From assembly GCF_023856365.1 (NCBI RefSeq), contig NC_064551.1, positions 16,997,527 through 17,061,526 of the forward strand: a DNA stretch of 64,000 nucleotides, in the 5' to 3' direction. Source of the DNA: Brienomyrus brachyistius (lineage: Eukaryota > Chordata > Actinopteri > Osteoglossiformes > Mormyridae). Shown here piece by piece: positions 11,501 to 24,796 of this stretch. The notes beneath the pieces were generated by a model. It did no database searches. It saw only the letters and a program-made list of their open reading frames with translations, and was not told the DNA's origin. The position numbers and the translations under genes are program-made. The stretch's first letter is position 1. Each line of letters starts with the position of its first letter.

Positions 11501-14500
11501 GAGCCGTCCTCCTCATTCCCCCTTGCCGCTCTCCCACACACAGAGCCGTCCTCCTCATTCCCCCTTGCCACTCTCCCACACACAGAGCCGTCCTCCTCAT
11601 TCCCCTTCACTCCTCTTCCACACACAGAGCCGTCCTCCTCATTCCCCTTCACTCCTCTCCCACACACAGAACCGTCCTTCTCATTCCCCTTCACTCCTCT
11701 CCCACACACAGAGCCGTCCTCCTCATTCCCCTTCACTCCTCTTCCACACACAGAGCCGTCCTCCTCATTCCCCCTTGCTGCTCTCCCACACACAGAGCCG
11801 TCCTCCTCATTCCCCTTTACTCCTCTCCCACACACAGAGCCGTCCTCCTCATTCCCCTTCACTCCTCTCCCACACACAGAGCCGTCCTCCTCATTCCTCC
11901 TCACCGCTCTTCCACTCGCAGAGCCGTCCTCCTCATTCCCCTTCACTCCTCTCCCACACACAGAGCCGTCCTCCTCATTCCTCCTCACCGCTCTTCCACT
12001 CGCAGAGCCGTCCTCCTCATTCCCCTTCACTCCTCTCCCACACACAGAGCCGTCCTCCTCATTCCCCCTTGCCGCTCTCCCACACACAGAGCCGTCCTCC
12101 TCATTCCCCCTTGCCACTCTCCCACACACAGAGCCGTCCTCCTCATTCCCCTTCACTCCTCTTCCACACACAGAGCCGTCCTCCTCATTCCCCTTCACTC
12201 CTCTCCCACACACAGAACCGTCCTTCTCATTCCCCTTCACTCCTCTCCCACACACAGAGCCGTCCTCCTCATTCCCCTTCACTCCTCTTCCACACACAGA
12301 GCCGTCCTCCTCATTCCCCCTTGCTGCTCTCCCACACACAGAGCCGTCCTCCTCATTCCCCTTTACTCCTCTCCCACACACAGAGCCGTCCTCCTCATTC
12401 CCCTTTACTCCTCTCCCACACACAGAGCCGTCCTCCTCATTCCCCTTCACTCCTCTCCCACACACAGAGCCGTCCTCCTCATTCCTCCTCACCGCTCTTC
12501 CACTCGCAGAGCCGTCCTCCTCATTCCCCTTCACTCCTCTCCCACACACAGAGCCGTCCTCCTCATTCCTCCTCACCGCTCTTCCACTCGCAGAGCCGTC
12601 CTCCTCATTCCCCTTCACTCCTCTCCCACACACAGAGTCGTCCTCCTCATTCCTCTTCACTCCTCTTCCACACACAGAGCCGTCCTCCTCATTCCCCCTT
12701 GCCGCTCTCCCACACACAGAGCCGTCCTCCTCATTCCCCCTTGCCGCTCTCCCACACACAGAGCCGTCCTCCTCATTCACCTTCACTCCTCTCCCACACA
12801 CAGAGCCATCCTCCTCATTCCCCCTTGCCGCTCTCCCACACACAGAGCCGTCCTCCTCATTCCCCTTCACTCCTCTCCCACACACAGAACCGTCCTCCTC
12901 CTTCCCCTTCACTCCTCTCCCACACACAGAGCCATCCTCCTCATTCCCCTTCACTCCTCTTCCACACACAGAGCCGTCCTCCTCATTCCCCCTTGCCGCT
13001 CTCCCACACACAGAGCCGTCCTCCTCATTCCACTTCACTCCTCTCCCACACACAGAGCCGTCTTCCTCATTCCCCTTCACTCCTCTCCCACACACAGAGC
13101 CGTCCTCCTCATTCCCCTTCACTCCTCTCCCACACACAGAGCCGTCCTCCTCATTCCCCCTTGCCACTCTCCCACACACAGAGCCGTCCTCCTCATTCCC
13201 CTTCACTGCTCTCCCACACACAGAGCCGTCCTCTTCATTCCCCTTCACTCCTTTCCCACACACAGAGCCGTCCTCCTCATTCCCCTTCACTCCTCTCCCA
13301 CACACAGAGCCGTCCTCCTCATTCCCCTTCACTCCTCTCCCACACACAGAGCCGTCCTTCTCATTCCCCTTCACTCCTCTCCCACACATAGAGCCGTCCT
13401 CCTCATTCCTCCTCACCGCTCTTCCACACACAGAGCCGTCCTCCTCATTCCCCTTCACTCCTTTCCCACACACAGAGCCGTCCTCCTCATTCCCCTTCAC
13501 TCCTCTCCCACACACAGAGCCGTCCTCCTCATTCCCCTTCACTCCTCTCCCACACACAGAGCCGTCCTCTTCATCCCCCCTTTTGTGTGGTAATATATCA
13601 CCCAGCACTTTGTTACTCTCTTCAGCCCATGTGGAATGCACTGGAACTCAAAATGCACGCACAAGCATGGCTTGGTCAAGGCGTCTGTATCGCTTTCATT
13701 ACATTAGGTTTTTAGACATAGTTGGTGGTTATTTTTGACAACTTTTTTTTTTACTTTTCGATCTTGTGCTTTTTCCTGTTATTAGGTTTTATTGTTCTTT
13801 TTGCAGGATACCATGGATTTAAAATAAGACACATGATATATAACATTAAAGTACAGAGATCAGGATATTACATCATAAATCCCAGTAACACAAAGTTCAT
13901 ATCAATGCTCATTTATAAGCACAGGGGTCAGGATATGACATCACATACCCCCATTGTTTGTGGCTCCCATTGGTGTCGTATATCCCACCCATTAGGCCTC
14001 GCCTCCTTCACTGCTTCGTCCTTTAGCTTTGATTCGGTGTTATTAGCCCTTTTCACCTTTCTGTAATCGAAACTTTGAGGCACTGATCTGTGGAGTTTAT
14101 TTATGAGTGTTGTGAATCTTGAATCAGAAAAGCATGTGACTCAGCCATGTTTGTTGTGGGAGAAATATGTCCGGTATCTTGGTGTATTGTGGCAGCTCAG
14201 GCAGCTGCTTTCAGTTGGAGTTCTGAGGTGAGAGAATGAACTCCTGAAGCACGTTTAGAGGAGCAGCGATGGTGTGCGTTCCCCTATGTTTTGGGAGAAT
14301 ACTCCCATCTGCATTGAACATACAGTGTAAACTGGGGGTTGTAATCTGCCTATAATCTAATCTGGACATCATGGACACGATCTTAGCATACAGATATTTC
14401 CTCTATGATTTTTTTATGTTTTATTATTAGATATATGACTAAAAAGAACCACTAGAGGTCCCCATAGAATATGGAATCACATGAGTGATGAGCAGGGACC

Positions 14501-17500
14501 TGGCAAGCATGGAGTAAATGTGGTTATTCTTAAAGTATATAATGTATACTGTACCTAGTAAATTTAGCAAATTTACCATAAGGTATATGTTGTATGTTCT
14601 GACAATTTAATAATCTAATGCTGGCATTAGATTATTAAATCTAATAAGGCAGCTTGTTGGTGTTTGTGTTTATCACTTGTACAGCATGAGACTGAATTAT
14701 CCACAAGGACTAAAATACACTTTGTTAGCAAACAACATTGATCGAAATCTCAAATTCATAGATTCATAGTAACGACAATTAACGGGGAAATGAATAAAAG
14801 TACAGTGTAAATTGGCAGCCACTTAACCATCTTATTCTCTGAATGATGCTTATTTCGAAGTGCCCACATTTCCTGCAGACAACACAAACGAGTGCATCTG
14901 AGTGCCTTCTTCCTTAGATGGGAATCGTTTAAACACATTCGACTGATAATTGAAACCCTAAAAGGCCTCGGTGGCAGCGCATAAACATGTGCACACGCTG
15001 CGTACCGTACCAGGAAACCGCGCACGGGGGAAACCCCGTCCCCACACCGATCGTGGCGGAGGTGGTCATACTGGAAATATGTGAAAGATTAGATGGAGGA
15101 AACATTTCCAGGCTTGTGCCCTAGGTAATACCTGTGGCTTATGTTGTGGCGTTTGTCTGAGAGCTCACCTCTGTTATACTGCTTGACCGCCGACACTCAC
15201 GGTACCGAGCCAAGATATCAGTGTCTTTCTCATTTTGTTGTGGACTAAGTGAAGAACCAAAACCCATTTACTGTATGTGTCCTTAGCCGACACGCCACCT
15301 GCTGTCTGACATGCATTTATTTGGAGGTACCGCTTAATTTTTGGGCTTAATTTAATGACACTTTTTGTGTCCAAACCACAAATAAGAGTTTTTCCTTTTA
15401 TAGTGATCAACAAGCAAGCCCTTACCATCAGTCTCTGTTCCTCATAATTCATCTCAAGCACATTTATGGTTTGTGATATAATACTGACCTTAAAGGGAAA
15501 AATTAGCTTGGTTAGAGCACTGTAGGCCTTGGCTGTAATTCATCTAATGCTCAGTTTAAGTCAAGAGAAATATTGGTTTATGGGTTTTATTGATCGATGC
15601 AAATATTAATAAAGGATCATTTCTGGGATCTGCAGCTTCTTTGGAGATTTGGGGAGCTCTGCAGAATGACTTCTGTCTCTGGTTGCTCTGTGTGCCCTCA
15701 AGCCTTCCTTTAAGGGTGTATTAATGGACTGCCCATCACTATCTACGGGTGCGTTGAGCCCACTAGAGTCGTAAAGCAGGATTAGGAGGCCAGCGAATAC
15801 TGTGCCCACAAAGTCATCCTGCCGCACCTGGCAAAGGGCAGAGTCACACAGCTGGGCTGTTTATCTCACGCTGCGGGTCTGAACAACCCAGGAAGCTGCT
15901 GAAATTGGGAAATTCAATCATTTCAGTCCAGGGCGACTGTTTTTCAAAATATTTCACAAAATATATCCAGACAAATATAAACAGCACACAGGCCGGAGGT
16001 TCATGGTTCATTTACGGTGTGGCCGAGCGTTAGAGCAGAGTGTGATTGCTGGTGCCAGACGTGGTGAACCCCGTGCCTCAGAAACAGCCACTTTCCTGGG
16101 ATTTTCACAGTTTACAGAGGACAGTGTGATGGACAAAAAGCATCCAGTCAGCACATCATTAATGACGGAGGTCAGAGGAGAATGGTCAGACTCGTCAAAG
16201 TTTACAGGATGGCCGCAGGTGTAAAAATAGGTCAAAACAGCAGGAGTTTGCAGAAAGGCTGCTCTTAACCATTGAAGCAGCTCTGGAGGCAAAAGGCAGC
16301 CCAACACAGTACTAGTGAAGGTGCATGTGATGGAGTGGCCAGTTAGACTATTAGCCTCCTGACTTTTAATATACCTCCTTGTAGGACACGACAACTGGTA
16401 GATACCTTTGTTCACTTCTTGGGTGTTACACAAATTATTAGAAGTATTTATTTATGTTTCATGTAGAGCAAAGAGAATTCTGTGCCTGATTCAACACCTC
16501 ATCTCACACATATTGCTGATTCAGCTCCCTGGCGGATTTAAAGGGACAGCATTTTATTTCTTCACGGTGATGCTGTCTCAGAGACATGCTGGGTTTGTGC
16601 TGCAGAAAGACAGCCTAGAAGTGTGTCCCCGACCACACAAATCAGCCCCTGTGTATGAACACGCGTCTGCATATACACAGGTTGTTCCTTAAGGACAGGT
16701 TCCTACGGACGCTCCGTGTATGGACATGTCCCTGTGATGGACAGGCTCCAGTCTACGGACATGTCCCTGTGATGGACAGGCTCCCGTCTACGATCATGTC
16801 TCTGCATATAGATAGGTTTCTGCTCCAAGCTGCAGGCCTTAATCTGCGTGTGGCAGTCCTAGCCCAGTAACACAATCACATTCTCTCCTCGTGAGCACCT
16901 TTCATTCTCTGCCTCGCACCCACGTCATTCACAGCTCTGTATTCATCCGCGGTTTGGATTGGTGAGCTTGTCAGTTGTGTATTTGCTATTTTGTAGACCA
17001 GGCTTGGTGATGACTGTCTTTAGTTGAAGGGGGGCTAGTAGACGTTAACTACATCTGACTGGGAGGTTACGAGTCCCCAGTCAGGGCTCAGCAGTTGGAC
17101 TTGTGGATGACTTGATTAGCCTGAACTCGCCCAGTGAAATATGCAGCCTTACAGGTGGGTAAGAGCATCAGTTACTTTGGAAACAAGTGGACATAGCTAT
17201 TTGAATATAAACATTTGCACCTGCTCTTAGACTGCGGTGGCTTTGGTTATCAGATGTAAAATGCAGTCGTAAGTATCGTGGGTCTGAATGTTCATGTTTT
17301 CATCACACCTTGTGGCTGTCACAGGGTGACGAAGTCAAACAATTACCCTGCTTTTACAGTGCACCTGTGAGCCGTGGTCCAGCCCGGTCGGATGCCATTT
17401 CTCACCATTCAGTCGTGTGCCATGGTCAACATCCACCACGTCAACAACAGTAACCTCACCGCGTGGAAATCTTCAGTGTTTTCAGAGCAGGAGGCTCAGA

Positions 17501-20500
17501 TTCAACATACTGCAGCATCTTGTTATGCTTCTGAAGGTGGAATGCCGGGTGGCAAACACTCCCGGGGGAATAAAGGCATTCTTAATTAAATATTGATAGG
17601 GTACAGAGATAGCGTTGGTAACCAGGACGACGCTGTGACTAACCCCTCGCTCAATTTAATAAGTCATTTAAGAGGCTACGTCAATGTGTAGTTCTGACCC
17701 AATTAGGTTCCTCGGAGCATCAACGGATGGACACTTATATCCTTCTCAGTCTTTTGAGATTGAGCCTGAAAAATCTTAGGACGGCCCACTAGGGTTAGGT
17801 CTCTGCCAAGAAAAGGTTTTTTTTTTTTTTTGATTAGTTACCAGTTTACTGGGACAGTTGCAAATGAAACCGGTTTATATAAATAACCGTTTTGCTCCAT
17901 TTCAAATTATCAAGGAAGAAGCAGAAGATAATATTGTAAGAAATCATCAGCCTGGATTTGCTCGTTACACGTAATTGATTAGTAATCCGGACTTGATCTG
18001 TTTGTTGTTGTTGAATAATTAGCGTAGAACCAAAAAAAAAAACAACTTGTCGACTAGAGCGTGGTGTGTTTGTAGCAACACAGCATTGCTGGCAGAGACC
18101 AGGCGCTGCCGTTTGCCAGCTCTACTTGCCAACAGAGCGTAAAAGCATATTGTAGTTTGTGGACTGTTTTGGCTTTGCTAACCACCAGTCGCTAGGTTGG
18201 AGCCAACCGCCGTCCCTCCGATAGCCTGCTGACATGTAAATGCACATCTTTTGCCATGAGATATGTGAGCTGGGGGTGTGTTGGAAACCCCCCAGCCCCA
18301 CTGCCTAAGGACATTGAGAGCCCCCAGTAGCAGGGAAATGTGACCCCCAAAAGACTGAGGAGGGGACAGTCCGCTGTCATCACAGTGTGTTTCACTAAAG
18401 AGACAGTCTGGCTTCCTTATTGACTGCCACATGCCTTCTGTCGTTCATTAACAAGCAGGGGGAAAATATTACTAATCCTTCTAGCGTTTTATTTTTTTCT
18501 TCTTTTTTTGTGACATTGATCCGGCTCATCGATCTGATTACTTGTCGCTCGATTTTACTCATGCATTTACGCCAGACTAGTGGGGCGAATGAGTGTGTGC
18601 TTGGAATTCCTGCAGTCTTGTACTCAGTCCTGGTAAACATGGAAATGGTTTGGATCTACTGCATGTTTCTTCACCATCACGACTGAAGTCTTGACCCTAA
18701 GAGGCACGAGGCCTTTGGAGAGTCGCAGTCTGAAATCACAGCTCATGGGGTGGGGCGGGGCTCTAGGCGGATCTAGGCTCAGGGACGGATTACGGACCGG
18801 GCCAGCGGGGCCGCTGCCCAGGGGCCCTTGGGGTGCAGGGGGCCCGTGGGGCCCCTAGCCCAAAACAATTTGCAACGCTTATCAACAATGTATTTTTGTT
18901 TGTCTATTTTAGAGGGCCTACATTGTTTGATCCTCTGCCTACAAGGGCCCCTGACCCTATAGGGAGGGCGTTTGGCTGCCAAGGGCCCTTAAATTGTGGT
19001 GGTTGTGGTGGTGGTGCTGGTGGTGGTGCTGGTGGTGGTGCTGGTGGTGGTGGGGGGGGGGGCCTCGCGAACGTTTTGCCCAGGGGCCCACACAACCCAT
19101 AATCCATCCCTGCTAGGCGTTAGCACCCTGCTAGCATCTTAAACCTCCACTGTGTCATAGGCAGACATGGCAGCAGAGTTGGGTAATTCAGGTCCAGATA
19201 GTACAAATCCAGACCGGGATTTTGTTTCAACCAGCCAGTTGAGTACTCTGTGACTGTGACTCTTTATGCTCAACTGGTTGGTTGAAATAAAATCCCGGTC
19301 TGGATTTGTACTCGCTGGACCTGAATTACACAACTCTGCATGGAAGTGGCCTCACCTTGACCAGTAATTCATACTTATTTAACCCTGTATGGGGGAATTA
19401 TGTTCAAAAATATAAGATATTCCCCTGAAGGATACAGTTTTGCATTTCCCATTTTAGCGTGAGCCGTCTCAGGGGAGGTGCAGAGACAGGGTGTTGATGT
19501 AACGCAGTTCAGCGGCTGCATCTTTTTTAGCGCAAAGACACGAGTAGCTTCCTAGGTGGCACAAGGCCCCAGTACTGTGATCCAGACTGTGGGGGTGGAA
19601 AAGCATGCAGTATGACATGGATGACCATTTGCAGTGATAGGAGACGCTGGCTTCTCACACAGTTTCTTTTAAGACACACTGGCACTGCATTGCATCCTTA
19701 TCTCCCAGCAGTGACTCTCTTGCACCGTCTTCCGTTTAACGACAGAGATTCCCGGCCGCTCCTTTCCCGTTTCTTGTTCAGACCGAATTTTTGTTCACTC
19801 CGGGTGGAGGCGTGAGGACAGTTAGGGGAACGCGCCTTCTGGGAGCTACCAGGAGGCTGCTTGATCCCTGCACGCCTCTCCCACTCGCAGGGAGATAAAA
19901 TGGTCGCGTCTGCGGGCAGGGCAGCTCTGCTTCTCCAGTTAATGGCTGTGTTCGGGGCGGACCCGGCCAATGGGAGCGGTGTGTGGTCGCCATGGAAACG
20001 CTCATCTCTCCCGGTGATTTGAGCACCGCTCTCCACTGCTGAAGATAGGTGTTAGGAAAGGAAAGCCATCTTGGGGGGGGGGGGCTTATATATATAAGTG
20101 GGGGGGAAGGAGTTGTGGTGATTGTTGTGTTTGGTGCTTAGTGTTTTATATCTGTTTAGTAGTGATAAAGCAGGTTAAAGTACTTGAAAATAACTGCCTA
20201 TAGAGTTGCTTAGGGGGCATATGAGCACAATTATAATCCCATTTTTATGACTTTACATTGTGTAGGGTTCAGTGGGTGTTTGAAAATTGAGCTAAGAAGT
20301 GGGTGAAAGATGAGCACTCCTGTTCATGATCACACCCCCTTAAGCGCCCCCTAACCGAGCATGTCGGTTCAGATGACCCAACCAGCGTGGAGCAGGCCTC
20401 CTGTGAATAAAGCGACGTATCCCTCAGTGCAGGTGTGGGGAATGTGGAGTCTGTAACGTGCTGAATGTGATCGTCTCACAGGCAGTGTGTGTGTCTATAT

Positions 20501-23500
20501 GCGCTTCGGCTGTAGCGCGTTCGCAGAGAGTAAGGTGAGGGCTTGTTTAGCTGTGGAGCCGCCTCATCCTGTTCTTAACAGACCAGCTCTTTTTTAAACA
20601 CTGTGATGTCTTCCAAGAAATAATCTGTGCCGTGCTCAGCCAGTGCGGAGACGGGGAAGGGACGGGTGAAGCGTTGCTCTGGATTTAGATTGCAAGGCCC
20701 ACTCTCCCTGTAATGGCAGTTCAGAATTAGGACAAATGTTAAAGAAGGTCACCGTCTCACAAAGTATGCCGGGAAGCGCGAGAGCTTTGGGGTGTCAGGC
20801 CTGACTGGGCGATTTAAGCGTGTGCCTGAAAAGTGGGCCAATCGGCCGACCGGCCATGTGGTCCTTCAGTCCGCAGCGTAGACGGATCGCGCGCAGAATC
20901 ATGCAGTTTCACCTGCCCCTGTAATTGATATTTATAGCCATAATCTGTGGGAACCATACGTACTTTGCACATCCGGTACAGTGTAAAGTACTATTCATAA
21001 GGCTAATTAAATAATTATTACGCTCAAGGTTAATTAGCATGCTGCTAAAATTGAAAGGTTGAACGCAATACCCTGAAGATGAGAGTAATTTCCCCACCAT
21101 GCTCAGAGGCCTCCGTTATTAAAGGGATTTAGAATAACCGATTTTGTGCGCTCGCAATTAAAGGGAAAGTCTCAGGTCCAGCCGGGAGCTGGCAGTGGGC
21201 TCCATCTGTGCCAGGCCCGGTCATTCCCTTCCGCTGTACCCTAACTTTTAATTACCAGGCTGTGGCGCCCCCCCCAGGTGATAAAGAGGTGCCACGCGTG
21301 GTGCGAGGTGTGTGGCGGACACGGCCGGTGGCACCACGGACCCCGGGGGCTTTGCGCTGGGCAGGAGAGGCCCTGTTTCGCGGACCCTCTGCCTCCGCCC
21401 ACCGGACGCGAGGAACGGTGACAGAGCGGAATGACATCTTTAATCAAAGGCTCCAAGCTTTTCCTAGCAGACAGATTGCTTCTCTCCCTAAGTAGGTCAC
21501 ACGTTGCGTGGGGAAATTGCGCCGTGTCCTTAGCCATCTGGCTGCATGCATCAATGTCAGCCGGATGAAAATATAACTCGCGCAAGGTGACCTCCATCAT
21601 GGTGCCTTTCACAGGAGGGCTTACCTGCATGTGTGAGGACCGCGCGAGGATATAATTAGTGACGGGGCCACATTCCCACTAGTCAGGGAAGGTGGGAGCT
21701 CGCCGTCGACTGCATGGATCCAGTCGTGTGCTGGCGTAAAAGCGGAAACCGAGCTCATTCCACGTCAGCGCTGCCGTGCGGCCAGCAGTACGAACCTCCA
21801 CTTCAGTCAGCCGATTTGGCTGTAGGGACCTTTGCAGGGCACAGTCAGGACACCTACGGTTCGATTTATCACACAGTGATTTGCGTACGTCCAGCTTTAA
21901 ATGAGAGGTATAAGTGGGTGAAATAAATGAAGAGAGCCACATGTCCACATGTGTTTTGCAACCAAGGGCTGATTTCACGTACAGTGTGACGGCAGATTGT
22001 CTGCACATCTGTTTTTTAGACTTAGTAAGAGTTTACAGTGGTCCCGCCATATCCGCAGGCGATACGTTCCAAGACCCACCACAGATGACAGCAAACCATG
22101 CGTGGACCCCATGTATAATGTGACTTTTGTGTGCACAAAAGTGTAATCGACAAATTACGCACAGTAAAACATTACCAATATTAAATTCCATAATAATGTA
22201 GTCCATCGCACCTTATTATACAGTTACTGTGCAACTGTACTCACTCAAACGAATGAATGGGATTCTGATTTTTAAGCCTAATTCTCGAGAGACTGTAGAG
22301 CAATGGAAAACATATCATGTATTATAACCCTCAAAGATTTTTATTGAACAGCAGTAAACTGTAGTTACTGAAACCCAACGTATACAGTGCACATGCAATC
22401 CACAGCGACCCTGGCATTAAAGTATGGTCCCTTCTGTCTCCATAAGCCAGCAACTCATTCCCTGAGCTCTCCACCCAAGTACAGCTACTCCCAGATGACA
22501 TGACTCCCTTGGAAAACAGGTCATGTGACTCGCCCCGGTAAACTCATGCTTCTTTCTTGCTTACAGTGTCCTTCCAATGTAAATCTCTTTGTTTTCTTTC
22601 GGTTCTCTGGTTATTAATGTTTGATTTACTGGGGCGAAGCCTCCTGGCCACAGACATAAGGGTGTTTTATCTGATGTGGGGATCTGCATGTGGAAAAGAC
22701 TCTGTGTACTTCCTTCCCATAACTGGAATTTCCCAGCGAAACTCCGCAGTAAAGAAGCTAAGCAGTCAGGCTTGAGGGCTCACAGTGTACGGTCAGGAAC
22801 TCCATATTTACATTACGTTTATTTACTTAGCAGCCGCTTTTATGCAAAGCTCTACACATATTGGGAAAAAAAGGGGTAATTTTTAAATATTAATAATAAT
22901 TTAAAACAGCCACCCACCTCCCCATGTATGAAACCGTGTTAGTTTATGTGTTGTGTTGTGTTGTGTTGTGTGTATTTGGGCGTATAGTTATTTTTTCATT
23001 AGGTTTGGTTTGTGTTTTCTCATAGGGGGCAGGGAGGACTCGGAAATGCAAGGCATGCTCTGAGTGCGTTATCTGACTGCGTAGTCCAGGGCATGGACGG
23101 ATGGACTGATCCTGCAGGAGTGTTTCAGGCATGAACCTGGTGGCCCTGTGGTCCTCTTCATTTGAAAGACATCCGCTTCGGGTAGTTGCTTGCCCGTCAG
23201 AACGTGAGCAGAGTCAGAAGCACGGGACGAAAAGCATTTACTGCCTTTACTGTGCAGTGACCTTCCATGGGAAGTCAAGATTTAGTTCTACATTATTCCT
23301 AAAAACAACGTACGCTTTTTTCTTCCCAGATTTTTTTCCCGTTAGATCTTGTTTATCTTGAAACACGGCAGTGCCATGGTGCCTGTTCTCAGTCAGGCCG
23401 CTCTGTTAACTGTGATGTCCAAGCAAACGGTTACATCAAAAGGTCACATGTAGGTCAGCATGGCCTGGCGTGTTGACCGGCTCGCACTTGTACCCCCTGC

Positions 23501-24754
23501 CGGTCTCGCACACGGCAGGGTGAATCAAAAGCAGCCGCCCCACTCTCCCGTAGATCATGCTCACCGTGACCTTTTCAGACACTGCAGTACTCTCAGCGAA
23601 CTGCGGTGGCAGCAGCGAGTCCCTGTCCGCGGGTGGCCGCTGCCCCGCATGAGGCGCCAGCGGTGTCCTCTGACGTCCTCTCAACGTTCTCCTGACGCCC
23701 ATGTGCTTTGAAATGTTTGGTTGTGCTTTGAAAGTGTCCGAATGAAAAGTTTGGGTCCATATGAGATGGGAACTTCCCGCCATGCGAGAACCAATCGGAG
23801 GGGTATATCCTGCAGAGACCCTGTCAGTGGGTTAGGCATATTTCTTCTGCTGTCCATCGTGGCTTCAAGCAGATCAGAATATCAAGCTGAACAGAAGACA
23901 ATATAAGCCCCAGTGGAAGCTCCTTCACTTTTTTTCCAAATTAATTTCTGTTATTTCATTGGAACATGGTGAGGTTGCTCTTCTCTGACATAATTTTTGG
24001 TGCTTTTCATTAATTATAGGTTCCCCAGAGATAGAGTCTGGTAGTTAAACAGTGAAATAAGCATTAAGGCAATTATTGGAGCAGAATTAATGCAATTACA
24101 TAATCTTTAATCATGATATGAATCTGTGACAGCGAGAAAATAATGTCTGACTTCAAGGAAAGGCACTTTTATGGGGAGACAAGGCAGCATAAGAATACTG
24201 TGAGATTTAGTGGCAGTAGCAGCAGAAAAAAGGTGAAGATCCATTATGTTTTGGTGACACTTGTAATATTTTATATTTTGAACATTACAGTTCTGGGATT
24301 ACAAAAATTCCTTCACACTTTGCTTATATGTAGTAATGTACGAGAACATTTTATTTATATATATATATATAATATATATATATGTGTGTGTGTGTGTTTG
24401 TGTTCATATTGCATTGTGCATGGTCATTAAAGAGAAAAAATGAATTTGAAATAATAATTGGCATCTCGGCCTCGCATGCAGGTGAGTTACAATGTGTTGG
24501 CCTGTTGTTTTTGCGGTGGCATGCTGACGGCCTTCGAGTGTTCGGCCGATGTACAGTGTGAAGCTGGGTGTGGGGGTGCCACTGCTGGAAGGCAAGTGTG
24601 AGGCCAGACCAGAAGGGCCCGCAAAGTGGGTTTGCGACGGACTACAGCTGACGCTTACGTCCACGGATGCATTGTGTGTGAGACGGCAAATGTGCTAAAC
24701 CAGAAAGAGAGGCATTCCCTCTATTTCATACCACTCTAGCCGCTCCATAATCCT

Positions 24755-24796
<42 letters not shown>

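Noticed and set aside
10489..13582. CRISPR-like array
   Set aside because: Units are contiguous variants with no unique spacers, in a vertebrate intron.
10471..13641. Very long open reading frames (1040, 847, 801 and 291 codons) as genes
   Set aside because: They are produced by a 42 bp tandem repeat whose period is a multiple of three. They lie in an intron, have no family resemblance, and several overlapping frames are open at once.
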